Source of the DNA: Yponomeuta sedellus | Lineage: Eukaryota > Arthropoda > Insecta > Lepidoptera > Yponomeutidae | Assembly (NCBI GenBank): GCA_934045075.1 | Contig: OW203731.1 | Span: 16,011,570-16,075,569 of the forward strand | Reading direction: 5' to 3' | Length of the DNA: 64,000 bases | Notes under the pieces: generated by a model | What the model saw: the letters and a program-made list of their open reading frames with translations, nothing else | Database searches by the model: none | Told to the model about the DNA's origin: nothing | Translations under genes and position numbers: made by a program | Shown here: one piece after another, positions 53,201 to 63,607 of the stretch | Position numbering within the stretch: position 1 is the first letter of the stretch | How the letters are laid out: every line of letters begins with the position of its first letter

Positions 53201-53393
53201 ATGAATACGATGTACAAATGCTGTGCAGTACCCATGTGTAAAAGTACGTCAATAAGTACGCCGCAAAAAATGTTCATAAGTGTTCCAAAAATTGCTAAAA
53301 TAAGGAGAATGTGGCTAACGCTTGCTAGAAGATGTTCAACATCATTGACATCTACAAGTACCAGCTATTTTTGTGAAGACCACTTTGATGAAG
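53201..53393 (+). CDS. THAP zinc-finger protein, first exon (partial)
   Basis: THAP domains bind DNA through a C2CH zinc site and occur in host regulators and in P-element-type transposases. From the ATG at 53201 the peptide shows Cys8-x4-Cys13 (CCAVPMC) and Cys58-x2-His61 (FCEDHFD). It also has the other expected residues Phe25, Pro29 (SVPK) and Trp38 (RMWLTLARR). Spacing between the Cys pairs is normal for the family. The ORF runs to GAAG|GTAAGCC at 53394, a good 5' splice site, ending in phase 1. The C-terminal AVPTIF-like box expected after the finger must lie in the next exon, which I cannot find before 54325. The start context is A-rich (GTGTAAAAATG). It may be the 5' end of a real gene that continues outside, a relict exon, or part of a domesticated transposon. 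Confidence 0.75.
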
Positions 53394-54325
53394 GTAAGCC
53401 AAATATTCTAAAAGTATTGTACGATAAAGTTTAAGAGATGTACTTAGGTACAAAATAGTTTTAGATAGGTAGACTTTACCCACCAACCATAGGTAGGTAT
53501 TTCAAACGTACTTACAATGACATTTTTACGTTTCTAAGCTCCGCTGCACAAAAATTCTTATTTCGGGCAAAATAACTTGCCACCGTCAACGAAGCTATCT
53601 TCGGTAAGTTAGAACTACTTCCTCTGATGAATCCAGTCTCCATTGTTATAATATTACAATAATATTATAATAATATCGTTGAAATTAGTTCGCCGGTGAT
53701 ACTTTTGATTTGACTACGTGAGCTTGTTTTGTTTAGCGGTCAGTGACGTCACCCGAGCTTTGATTGACGTTCGCAGTCACGTGATAATGGGTATTAAATA
53801 ATGCAATTTAAACTATTTTTATTTATTTTATGGCAAATAAATATATGCTTAGAATATTATTATACGTTTTTAAATACGGTCTTTAATTAAAAAAAAATAA
53901 CTTAACATGAATTGGTAACATGTGTCAACATCCGTATTAGTAGCGAGCGAGCGGCACGAGCGACGGCACCGGAGCGACCAGAATAATGAACAATGAGTGA
54001 CCACAGATTCATGATTACGTCGCGCGATCGATTCTCGCGCGAACACTACCCTTTCCTGAAATTAGGGTTAGGCAATACGTTTCCCTCCCCCTCATACTTA
54101 TCAGTTAGATTTTTTTTTATGCAGTGAGTTGATTTCATGGAATATATCTGACTGTCCCACCATCTATCTACAATGTATTTCTTAAATAGTTTCCTGATAA
54201 ACATTTCGTGTATAATAAAGTATAATTAATTAACCGTCCGTCCATCTATCCAACCATCGCTCTGTTCGTCTGTCTGCCCGTCAATCTACAAGGTAACCTA
54301 TCGTCAGGAATGGCTATGTCATTAT
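53394..54325. other. No exon or repeat recognised
   Basis: Putative first intron of the THAP gene. 53655-53690 is an ATAATATTATAATAATAT palindromic stretch. TCAGTGACGTCACCCGAGC at 53740 resembles TTTGATGACGTCACAGACC at 53100. GTCGCGCGATCGATTCTCG at 54020 forms a hairpin. Confidence 0.4.
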
Positions 54326-54421
54326 CATCAACCTATTATGTCCCCACCGAGTGGCATGGGTCTCTTCCCTAAGGAAGGTATAGGCTACACTCTACCACGG
54401 GGGCCAAATCCGGATTGATAG
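54326..54421 (-). mobile_element. SINE-D 3' end variant
   Basis: Same CCTTAGGGAAGAGACCCATG-type variant as 10005-10108, with CGGTGGGGACATAATAGGTT and TGATGAT end. Confidence 0.75.
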
Positions 54422-54524
54422 AAAGGCTATTTAAAAAATGTATAATTTTTTAACAAAATTTAAGCAATATTTTATCTGCTCCTAATTCGGGCCGAACGCA
54501 GCGGCTAATATTGTAAATTGATAT

Positions 54525-54622
54525 GGACATATTGTCCCTCGTTGTAGAGTATGGCCTAACCTTCCTGCGATGCAAGATAAGACCCGTGCCCCAGCAGTGG
54601 AGACATACAAAGGGTTAATACA
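54525..54622 (+). mobile_element. SINE-D 3' end
   Basis: GTCCCTCGTTGTAGAGTATG, CCTTCCTGCGATGCAAGATA, CCCAGCAGTGGAGACATACA, AAGGGTTAATA. Confidence 0.75.
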
Positions 54623-54844
54623 ATTTTTTTTTATTCCGATATTTAATCTTCTCTTTTGGTCCATGCCAAGTCTAAGCCACCGAATCAGCAAAGAACCTAC
54701 AATTCTCATCTCTCTAGTAGGTACTACCTACTTAACAAGCTACTTTCTATTGCCCTTTCCTATAAAACTTTATTAGGCACGACAGTGTTACCTTCGTTTA
54801 TTACGTCTTTCCCTATTATTGGCTAATAATGCTATGATAAATTC

Positions 54845-55810
54845 AAGCTTAAAAACCTATTTAGAGGCTAAAAATTTCACCCATGCCGGGGTTCGAACCC
54901 GCAACCTCTGGCTATCCGTACCAGCGCTCTACCAATTGAGCCAATGGGCCACTCACGGCATCAGTGAGATTTCGAACCTCTTTACAATATTCTCTGTATT
55001 ACGTACAGGCAGCGACATCTGACTTAAGCAACTTGCATCACTTACAGCCCCGACTACCTACTTTGCAGTTAGGTTTAACATCGGAACGATATCACTGTAC
55101 CCACATGATTACACTATTTTTATTTTTAATGCACTAACCCGTGCTAAGGAACAAATTTAAAAACCTATTTAGAGGCTAAAAATTTTTCACCCATGCCGGG
55201 GTTCGAACCCGCAACCTCTGGCTATCCGTACCAGCGCTCTACCAATTGAGCCAATGGGCGACTCACGGCATCAGTGAAATTTCGAACCTCTTTACAATAT
55301 TCTCTGTATTACGTACAGGCAGCGATATCTGACTTAAGCAACTTGCATCACTTACAGCCCCGACTACCTACTTTGCAGTTAGGTTTAACATCGGAACGAT
55401 ATCACTGTACCCACATGATTACACTATTTTTATTTTTAATGCACTAACCCGTGCTAAGGAACAAATTTAAAAACCTATTTAGAGGCTAAAAATTTTTCAC
55501 CCATGCCGGGGTTCGAACCCGCAACCTCTGGCTATCCGTACCAGCGCTCTACCAATTGAGCCAATGGGCGACTCACGGCATCAGTGAAATTTCGAACCTC
55601 TTTACAATATTCTCTGTATTACGTACAGGCAGCGACATCTGACTTAAGCAACTTGCATCACTTACAGCCCCGACTACCTACTTTGCAGTTAGGTTTAACA
55701 TCGGAACGATATCACTGTACCCACATGATTACACTATTTTTATTTTTAATGCACTAACCCGTGCTAAGGAACAAATTTAAAAACCTATTTAGAGGCTAAA
55801 AATTTCACCC
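54845..55810 (-). repeat. Tandem array of SINE-A units, 3.1 copies, minus strand
   Basis: The motif AAAAACCTATTTAGAGG recurs at 54851, 55159, 55469 and 55779, giving periods of 308, 310 and 310 bp. Copies 2-4 share private changes (AATTTTTCACCC, box B GGTTCGAACCCCGG), so they arose from each other. The array ends at CACCCATGGGTGAACCATG, an inverted junction. Confidence 0.9.
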
Positions 55811-56177
55811 ATGGGTGAACCATGAACCCCGGCATGGGTGAAATTTTGTTAAAAATAAAAATAGTGTAATCATGTGGGTACAGTGATATCGTTCCGATGT
55901 TAAACCTAACTGCAAAGTAGGTAGTCGGGGCTGTAAGTGATGCAAGTTGCTTAAGTCAGATGTCGCTGCCTGTACGTAATACATAGAATATTGTAAAGAG
56001 GTTCGAAATTTCACTGATGCCGTGAGTCGCCCATTGGCTCAATTGGTAGAGCGCTGGTATGGATAGCCAGAGGTTGCGGGTTCGAACCCCGGCATGGGTG
56101 AAATTTTTAGCCTCTAAATAGGTTTTTAAATTTGTTCCTTAGCACGGGTTAGTGCATTAAAAATAAAAATAGTGTAA
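55811..56177 (+). repeat. SINE-A unit facing the minus array
   Basis: Starts with a box B-to-tail scrap (CCCCGGCATGGGTGAAATTT...AAAATAAAAATAGTGTAATC). It then carries one full unit (leader, body 56030-56098, tail to 56175) on the plus strand. It shares the array-specific changes (GTGGGTACAG, GTAGGTAGTC), so the inversion followed amplification. Confidence 0.85.
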
Positions 56178-56394
56178 ATTCAAGCTACCCGTTCCTATTT
56201 GGCGTAAAACATTTTTGTTCCTATTCTATGACAATCACTATAGGCGTTAAATGATATTTGTTGGTGCTTATAATGACAATTTAAAAGATGGTTACAAAAT
56301 GTGGAGAGTTCGAAGGAAGAGAGATTGAAAAAACAAATATATGGAGCGAAAGAAGGGCCAGTAATAAACGTCCCAGGTGGGCATCCTTCAACCA

Positions 56395-56550
56395 AATAAA
56401 GAATGATTTAGCAAAGGGCAAGATAAACGTTACACGAAACCGGTGTGCGTGACTGCAACCACTAATGAACGTTAATGAAGCGAAGGTGATCTGGAAGGAT
56501 TGTGGCAAATGGTAGACCCTGGACTGTGCCTACTGGCATACATGCGTTAG
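56395..56550 (+). repeat. Repeat F copy
   Basis: AAAGGGCAAGATAAACG, CGTGACTGCAACCACTAATG, GTTAATGAAGCGAAGGTGAT, CTGTGCCTACTGGCATACAT. Confidence 0.6.
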
Positions 56551-56559
56551 TTAGTTTGT

Positions 56560-57793
56560 CCTGTGGTTTCCGCACTTAGCCTCATAGTTGGGCCCTCAAA
56601 GCAGGGCTGTGAGATCACTCCAGCCATCCAATTTCTTTCCAGAAAGCTAGCAGTGCAACAATGTTACTGCTGGCCTCCCGAAGGGATCCCAGGTTTCCGA
56701 TGATGGCTGTCCTTTGCACTTCCACGCCTTCACACTGGATAGTCACGTGGGCGGGTGTTTCATCTTCCTTGAGGCATCCTCGGTACAACGGGCTGTCAGT
56801 CAGTCCCATGGTGTGGAAGTGTTTATTCAGTGGGCAGTGGCCCGTCATAAGTGCCACAGCTATGCGCAGATTGAATCTCCTCAGACGCAGCAGGCTGCGC
56901 GTGAGGAGCTTCGACATTTCCGGTAGAGCCTCTCTGGCTTGTCAGCATTTCGTTTCAGTTTTCCATAGATCGGCATGCTGTGTTTCTGTTTGCAGCCTTA
57001 ACCATTTGTGAAACTGGTTATATGGTAGTGGGAGTAGAGGTTCAGGCCCTTCTACTGTAGTTTCGGAGCCTCTTCTGGCGAGCTCATCCGCAGCATCGTT
57101 GCCTAGGGAGCCGCTGAGACCCTTTATCCATTGCAGGGTAACTCTGTTGTTTGTGGATAGTTTTTCCAGCTCTTGGTGGCACTGTAGTATAAATTTGTTG
57201 TTAGTGAGCCTGTTTTGAAGTGCCTGTAGGACTGAGGCGCTGTCCGAAATTATGCGTATTGTATATTCCTTCACACTTCTCCAGTTAAGTGCGGCGGCTG
57301 CGCTTGTTATGCCAATGCATTCTGCCTGAAAAATGGTGTTCAGGGTGCTGAGGGTGGTGACCGTTTTTAGGTTCATATCATTGGAGAAGGCTCCTGCGCC
57401 TGTTCCTGTTTCGGTTTTGGAGCCATCCGTATAGACTCTGAGTTCATGTATACCTGAGTATTCGGCTGGCTCCTCTTGAAGTTGTATCCTATATATCTTG
57501 TCGAAAATATAAGTGTGTGGTACCCTGTCGCATATTGCTTTCAGCATTGGCTGGTTTGACACCGACATGATTTCTGTGTGTACCTGATTGCTATTTTGTT
57601 TCCACGGTCCGGCTGTTCGTAACCTTAAGGCAGCTGCGGCTGCTTCCTGCTGGACATGTATATGTAAGGGTCTGAGATTCAGCAGGGCTTCGAGGGCAGT
57701 GGTCGGTGTTGTCCTCATGCATCCTGTTACTGCAAGACATGCTAGTCGCTGTAGCTTCTGTAATTGCAGAATTGCTGTTTTGGTGTGTAAGTC
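56560..57793 (-). mobile_element. LINE with RNase H domain, 5' truncated
   Basis: A non-LTR element of the R1/I/LOA type, judged by a C-terminal RNase H followed by a Cys/His region. Reverse transcriptase and everything upstream are missing. The 5' break at 57793 joins SINE-A at CCAAAACA|CACACTTAC. The 3' UTR ends with GGGCCCAACTATGAGGCTAA then GTGCGGAAAC (56560-56594). Confidence 0.8.
56615..57784 (-). pseudogene. LINE pol C-terminus: RNase H plus Cys/His region
   Basis: RNase H would remove the RNA strand after first-strand synthesis. Visible on the minus strand: a tail of the RT thumb/connection (ILQLQKLQRLACLAVTG, TTALEALLNLRPL), then YTDGSKTETGTGAG (first Asp), QAECIGITSAAAAL (Glu), RIISDSASVLQALQ (Asp) and GNDAADELARRG (last Asp). 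In place of the usual GHSG there is KGLSGS, so the conserved His is lost. One in-frame TGA at 56942-56944 splits the frame, and the same frame continues to the Cys/His part (GHCPLNKHFHTMG, YRGCLKEDETPAH, IQC) and ends at 56615. The first residues (MGDLH) of the long open frame come from the neighbouring SINE-A. Confidence 0.85.
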
Positions 57794-57935
57794 GCCCATT
57801 AGCTCAGTTGGAAGAGCGCTGGCACGGATAGCCAGAGGTCGCGGGTTCGAATCTCAGCATGGGTGGAATTTTAGCCTCTAAATAGGTGTTTTTTAATTTG
57901 TTCTTAGCACAGGTTAGTGCATTAAAAATAATATA
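57790..57935 (+). mobile_element. SINE-A copy starting at the tRNA body
   Basis: Body from 57794 with box A TTAGCTCAGTTGG and loop ACGGATA, and box B GGGTTCGAATCTC with one change, then tail to GTGCATTAAAAATAATAT. No leader: this copy has the layout of a standard SINE. Confidence 0.85.
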
Positions 57936-57945
57936 AAAATCTATT

Positions 57946-57998
57946 AGGTGGTCCTTGGTCTAACAGGTGGTCCTTGGTCTAACAGGTGGTCCTTGGCC
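57946..57998 (+). repeat. 19-bp tandem repeat, 2.8 units
   Basis: AGGTGGTCCTTGGTCTAAC at 57946, 57965 and 57984. It lies between SINE-A and SINE-D. Confidence 0.9.
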
Positions 57999-58032
57999 GC
58001 CCCCTCTTTCGGCTTTAGCTTTTATAATATTC

Positions 58033-58398
58033 GATATCAACCCTGTATATTTCCCCACTGTAGGGGCACGGGTCTCTTCCTGTATGGTAGGAAGGTTAAG
58101 CCATACTCCACCACGGAGGCCAAGTCCGGGTTGGTGGAGGATTGTAAGACAGTGGCGGGCTTTACTGTCAGAAGTTATTAACCCGCCCATAAGGCCTCTG
58201 ACATGGCTTAACGACTGCCATTACATGACAGCCGGCACGTACGGCTTAGCGTGCCTTGCAAAGCACGGAAGCGCTCGGAAAAAATGCCACTAGCGGTAGT
58301 CACGAGATGGTCACCCATCCAGTACCTGACCGCGCCTGTTGTTGCTTAACCCAAGTGATTGATTCCAATCACTCGGTCCCGCTAAGCCACGTGCGCTT
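58033..58398 (-). mobile_element. SINE-D copy, full length, best kept
   Basis: Minus strand: GCGCACGTGGCTTAGCGGGA head, GGTTAAGCAACAACAGGCGC, GGTACTGGATGGGTGACCAT, TGACAGTAAAGCCCGCC, and end CTACAGTGGGGAAATATACA GGGTTGATATC. It can serve as the local reference copy. The 28-nt spacing between the 5S boxes is exact. Confidence 0.9.
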
Positions 58399-58702
58399 AA
58401 AATATTAGTAGGACAATATAGTGAGAATTGGCTCAATGGACAGTGTAATGGCCACCTTCTGAACCATACAATGTACCAAACATAAGGAACAATGACAAAT
58501 CAACAGTCAGGAAAGTCAGCCAGTCCTTTTCACTAAAAGTCGATTAATAGTCTTCTGCCGGCAAGTGCCACTTTCTATGAGCGACGCGTGTACGGTCATG
58601 TTAATGCTTAATACGCGTGACGACAGTATGGAATAATCAAAACTTTAACGATTTTAGTGGAAAGTACATATTAAAAGTGTTTTAAACACTGACAGAACAG
58701 AC

Positions 58703-58857
58703 AGACATAACCTTGTAGACTTTTTGTCCGGATCTACTTACGGGTGTTGTTATATCAGAAGAGTCCGACCAGGGTTCGGTCCGATTCGCAGAGCTTAATC
58801 AGGTGTCTACAATGTGTTATGCTTACGAAAGTTTTAGTTCAAAAAAGACATAACCTT
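58703..58857 (+). mobile_element. Element G copy with 12-bp target duplication
   Basis: AGACATAACCTT flanks it at 58703-58714 and 58846-58857. The 131-bp insert carries the G arm (GTCCGGATCTACTTACGGGT, GTTATATCAGAAGAGTCCGA) and then, inverted, the outer part (CTACAATGTGTTATGC, CGAAAGTTTTAGTTCAAAAA). Confidence 0.8.
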
Positions 58858-58905
58858 ATAATGTACACCTTAAAAATATATTACTTCAATGAATGCCTCG
58901 TTTAA

Positions 58906-59070
58906 GAAGATAAGATAAGAAAAGATAAGAATATTCTTTATTGTACCTACACCAGAGCACATATTATAAAACATGTAATGATACAAAGTACAATTGGCGG
59001 CCTTATTGCTAAAATCAATTTCTTTCAGACAACCTTACGACGGAAAGTTGCTGGAGGAAATAAGCGACGG
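58906..59070 (-). mobile_element. LINE-I 3' end
   Basis: Minus strand: CCGTCGTAAGGTTGTCTGAA, GATTTTAGCAATAAGGCCGC, CAATTGTACTTTGTATC, AATAAAGAATATTCTTATCT then TTTCTTATCTTATC. Confidence 0.7.
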
Positions 59071-59211
59071 GGAGTCGGTGCAAATATAAATATATTAATA
59101 CACTACTTATATAAATAACAATATACCTACATAAACAGTTACATACATAGTTATGATAAACTTACATAAATACGTTATAATAACAATAACAATAGATGTT
59201 TGTATGAAGAC

Positions 59212-59375
59212 GTCTATACGTTAAGGCGCTTGGTTACCAAGACAAAGGTATAAGTGGCCACAGTCTGAGTGTATTTACATGCTTGTGACGTCCTTGCCTG
59301 GTTACCATAGTACAGGTTATCCTAGTTTGGGACCAGGTGAAGTGATCGTGTTGTGTGGACGTTATTATTGTCATA
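59212..59375 (+). mobile_element. SINE-C copy with deleted box B
   Basis: ACGTTAAGGCGCTTGGTTAC, CAAGACAAAGGTATAAGTGG (the box B segment is gone), CACAGTCTGAGTGTATTTAC, CCTAGTTTGGGACCAGGTGA. Confidence 0.75.
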
Positions 59376-59487
59376 TACCTAACTTGAATTAAAAGGTCTG
59401 AGGAAAACTGTATAATTATTCTAAATTGAACGCCTTTGGTCAATAATAATTACACAAAAATAAATTAGATTGCAAAACAATAAGATA

Positions 59488-59632
59488 ACTTCTGGTAGTA
59501 AGGCCCGCGACAGTCTTACAACCCTCCACCAACCCGGACTCGGCCCCTGTGGTGGAGCATGGCCTAACCTTCCAGCGATGCAGGAAGAGACCCGTGCCCC
59601 AGTAGTGGGGACATACAAAGGGTTGATAACGA
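59488..59632 (+). mobile_element. SINE-D 3' half
   Basis: AACTTCTGGTAGTAAGGCCC to CCCCAGTAGTGGGGACATAC and AAAGGGTTGATAACGA. Confidence 0.8.
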
Positions 59633-60857
59633 AGCCAAGCTAAGCGATGGCGAGTTCAGCACTCAAATATGACGCGGTGAAAAATTAATGAATCGGGGAA
59701 TTTGGTATATTATTAAATTATTTTTAATAGTGGAAGCGGGGCTTTTTTTATTCAAAAGAAGCTTAAAAACCGGCCTAAACTTAAGCGGTAAAATTGACCG
59801 ATAAACATGGCATAAAAATATGTTGCAGTTTACATTTCTTTTTTTACGCAACTCTTTGATGCAACAGTTACCGATACACATCGGCTTTTCATAAGTAGAT
59901 ACTAAAGTAGGAATGCGATAAACTATGTTCTCGTCGTGATACTACAAAAAAACTAGGGTTTCATTTCAACTGCATGTCGTAAAGTCAAAAAGACATGTAT
60001 TAGCAGTTTGCAAGGAGTTACGGCAAAATTAATGTACATATATACTTGGGCAAGTAGAATTCCAACAGCCATACGAGCCACAACCTTAGTAGTAAGCTCC
60101 ATAAGTGAAGCCACGTTGGCCTGTTGATCTATTGACTTTAACTACTAAATCCACTAACAAACTGCTACCTACTTGAATTATGATCTCAATAAAAATACTC
60201 TACATTAAAAATCTACTGCTCTGGATTGTAAAGATTCGATTAGGGCGTGTCCGACGCGTTATTTCCTCTTTAATTTAACAACGACATTCGTGATCAATTC
60301 GTGTGATTGACAATGACAACAGAAACCGCACAATAGTGGGCCAATTATTCAGAAGTTATTTCACATTGACACTTAAATAAACTCGCGCCTGAATAGATCG
60401 AGTCGCTCAATCGGACGAGGTGGTGAAATTCAATAATAAATGGTGTTTTCTGTTCGCACAATCGTGACGCACGATTGAGTATATATTTATGTCGACAACC
60501 CAATTCTACTAAGTTCCCATCCGGCTTGTCACTTTCCGCGCCGATTTCGGATGCATTTTCCCGGCGCTTTAGTGCAGTTGACGCGCAGGTCGTGCCGCGA
60601 TTTTCACTTAAACGTTCAAGCATCGTTAGCAGAATGAGGGACAAAGTAAGGCGTGTAATAAGACGTGATCAATAACTCGGCCGAATCACGTCACGTGCAT
60701 GCACATGATATGCGGAGAGAGATTGGAATCGATGGAACGGGAAGCAATGCTGCCTACACTGCTGCGATTTAGGTTAGCGCTGGTAAAGCAAAGAAACTAG
60801 GCTCGGCGCCTAAGTACAGTTTATAGAGAAGCAAAATTATCTGATTGATTAACATAC
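59633..60857. other. Unassigned, with one G+C-rich block
   Basis: 60510-60720 is G+C-rich and unique (GCGCCGATTTCGGATGC; CCGAATCACGTCACGTGCAT). It could be a regulatory or 5' region, but no exon can be supported. Confidence 0.35.
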
Positions 60858-60990
60858 TAGCTTTCCCGGCGAATTTCGTAGTGCCACGTTTATACGATTC
60901 TTGTTACAATGGCAACGATGTAAATAAATATCTTAGAGTGGCCGGAGAAAAGATTACGGTAGCAATAAAATATTATCCCGCGGGAACGCA
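60858..60990 (+). repeat. Repeat M fragment
   Basis: ACTAGCTTTCCCGGCGAATT and TATCCCGCGGGAACGCATTA. The middle is replaced by other sequence. Confidence 0.5.
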
Positions 60991-61044
60991 TTAGTGATAT
61001 TTTGTAAAAGTAGTATTAAGTAATTTATTAATAAGTATCTTTCT

Positions 61045-61098
61045 AATTGTTTTATGTTTCTTTTTTCTGGCACAATGAAGAATATTTTGCCTTATCTT
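61045..61098 (+). mobile_element. LINE-I terminal fragment
   Basis: TTTTTTCTGGCACAATGAAG followed by AATATTTTGCCTTATCTTATT, a decayed version of the 42100-42222 end. Confidence 0.5.
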
Positions 61099-61348
61099 AT
61101 TAACACTAGGGGTTACCAATGAAAAAGACGTGTCATCTTTTAAGGAAAAATGCGGTTTCTCACAAAAAGTGACCAACTCAGATTCTCCAGAAAAGACACT
61201 GAGTAATAGCTAGTTTTAGAACCTCCTGTCAGGGCCAAGAACTAAGGACTAGATACCATTAAAAGAGAAGACATGTCTTTTTATTTTCATCGTGGCCCTA
61301 GTTAGTGCGTGGTAGGTAAAGCGAATTTAAAAAACTCTGTGCATATTT

Positions 61349-61409
61349 CTATCCTAGTGTGGGGCCAGAAGCAATGTATGTGCCTGTATGTAAATGTTAT
61401 GTTATGTTT
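61349..61409 (+). mobile_element. SINE-B 3' end
   Basis: TATCCTAGTGTGGGGCCAGA, GTGCCTGTATGTAAATGTTA, TGTTATG tail. Confidence 0.8.
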
Positions 61410-61568
61410 ATTTGTACAGAGTATTTTAATGTTAATAACGATCCAAATATCAAAAATCGTTTTTCCAGTACGTCAAATTCTAAATTCTGTCTGCTGCATA
61501 GCTACTCGAAGCGCGTCAGACTCAAGTCGCGCTTTTCAGCGTCAAAATTGCTACTTTCAGTACACATT

Positions 61569-61775
61569 GACGACCTCTGTGGCGGTAGCGCATCTGTCTA
61601 CCATGCAAGAGGTCCTGGATTTGAACCCCGGCTGGGGACAAAGAAAAAACCCAGATCGTGGATGTTCACATGTTTGTGATGTCGTTGTTTCTGGTTTCCA
61701 CGACACAGGGTATCCTAGCGTGGGGACAGAAGCAATGTATGTGCCTGTATGTAAATGTTATGTTATGTTTTGTTA
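61569..61775 (+). mobile_element. SINE-B copy, full length
   Basis: GACGACCTCTGTGGCGGTAG has lost AGCG in box A. The loop is CTACCAT and box B GGATTTGAACCCC is changed. Body and tail are normal. Confidence 0.85.
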
Positions 61776-62713
61776 CATCAGTTATCAAATTCTGGAATAT
61801 TAGGGCCACAAAACGCTTGACTCGTGCCGTTATATCAACCATGATGCAGTACAGTCGAAGCGTTTACTTTGATGCGTTTATGGATGATAAACTGCCGCCT
61901 TTACAGTAGAGAAAACTTCATCCATTTAAAAATCAGCGCTCGAGACGTCAAGAGGTGATGCAGACAAACGTTGTCACGGTCGATATCAAACTGTGCGTGC
62001 GTTTCCTATCTAATATCTATCTGGCTCAGGTTTTTCATGTTAATGTTACGTTCTGTTAATAAGATGGTTGCGATAATGTCTGAGTTATGTAGAGATCGGT
62101 TTTTGTGCTCAACGGCGGGGGAAAGGCTGTAAATCAATCGTCTGGTAAATTGCGGCAGTAAAGAAAGAAATGGCTTATTTATGGTCGGTATTATTATGTT
62201 GTCTTTATAGGTCAAATAAATTGGAAATTCGCGTCGAAAATTGCGTCCCCCGCCACCGCGCCGCACGTCTCTTGTTCGCGGCTAAACTTAATACGACTGG
62301 CACCGACTCCAAAAAGCAATAGGTATATAAGTATGAAACGTTTTATAACTTGAATAATTAATAAATAAACTCTGGAACGACTTCAGATGTGGTTTTAATT
62401 GTAGATTTAGTATAATATTTTAATAAAAACAGGAAAAAACTGGATAAAAACGGATAAGCAGGTAATCTGGTCAAAGGGTAAAGTCGTAGTGGATGAAAAA
62501 TGAGGGAAATCGAAGAATGAGTGACAAAATTTAAATATTTGAAAATGATAGATAGAAAAAGAAATAAAAATGGTGTAAAGAGGTTTGCACCGTTACAAGT
62601 ATAACTATTGTAAGATATTTAGCTGGTTTAACTTTAATTACTTTGACATAGTTTAGGAAAATTATAGTATTAGGTAATAGCTATTAGGAATTATTTTTTA
62701 ATTTTTAGTTTTT
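61776..62713. other. No feature recognised
   Basis: Nothing supported; 62230-62285 is G+C-rich. Confidence 0.4.
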
Positions 62714-63225
62714 AGGGTTCCGTACCTCAAAAGGAAAAAACGGAACCCTTATAGGATCACTTTGTTGTCCGTCTGTCCGTCCGTCCGTCTGTCAAGACCC
62801 TTTTTCTCAGGAACGCGTGGAGGTATGAAGCTGAAATTTATATCAATTACTCAGGTCTACTGTCCCTTGAAGCTGTGAAAAAATCAAACTTCTAAGCCAA
62901 CGCAATCAAAAGATACAGCCGTTTATGCCGCAAATTTTCGACACTTGCAAGGGAATCAAAACCTACAGGGTGCTTCCCGTGAACTCAGAATCTTGAAATT
63001 TGGTATGAAGCAACGTCTTATAGCATAGATAAAGGAAAAATTACGAAAACCATAAATTTTTAGTTACATCACATAATATATTTTTTTTTAATAATTTTAA
63101 ACTTACTACCCATTTCCTCATAAACGCGTAGAGGTATTAAATTGAAATTCATACCAAATACTCAGGTGTATAATACAGGTTTGTACGGAACCCTCGGTGC
63201 GCGAGTCTGACTCGCACTTGGCCGG
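62714..63225 (-). mobile_element. Element J, copy 3
   Basis: Full-length reverse complement of the copies at 20598 and 21233, flanked by T-runs on both sides (TTTTTAGTTTTT left, TTTTTTTT right). It is closer to copy 2 (GTCGAAAATTTG and CCACGCGTTCC forms) than to copy 1. Confidence 0.85.
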
Positions 63226-63440
63226 TTTTTTTTGTGTTCACGCATTTGAAGTCGGTTTTATTTTTTTTAAAAAGTTATGACATCAATAGGTACACTAAGA
63301 AGAAGAAAAACATACGTATAAACATAACCACTGTGATCTGGCTATAACTCTTAGCTGCTGCAACTGGTATCTGCTGAGCGATTCAAACAGCCACACCCAC
63401 TAATTACCCTCGCTATAACTGGAAGAGTGGAGGCACCGTA

Positions 63441-63570
63441 TTTGCTGAAACTGCGAAATTTTGCTGAAGCTGCGAAATTTTGCTAATATAGCGAAATTTT
63501 GCTAATACTGCGAAATTTTGCTAAAACTGCGAAATTTTGCTAAAACTGCGACATTTTGTTAAAACTGCGA
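63441..63570. repeat. 19-bp minisatellite, about 6.8 units
   Basis: Consensus CTGCGAAATTTTGCTAAAA. The units drift from CTGAAG on the left to CTAAAA on the right. The period is not a multiple of three and no ORF spans it. Confidence 0.9.
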
Positions 63571-63607
63571 GAAAACTTCTAATATAGTTTTGTAAAATGT
63601 TTTATCA

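Noticed and set aside
61309..61803. 164-codon open frame and its 106-codon neighbour
   Set aside because: Both translate across two SINE-B copies.
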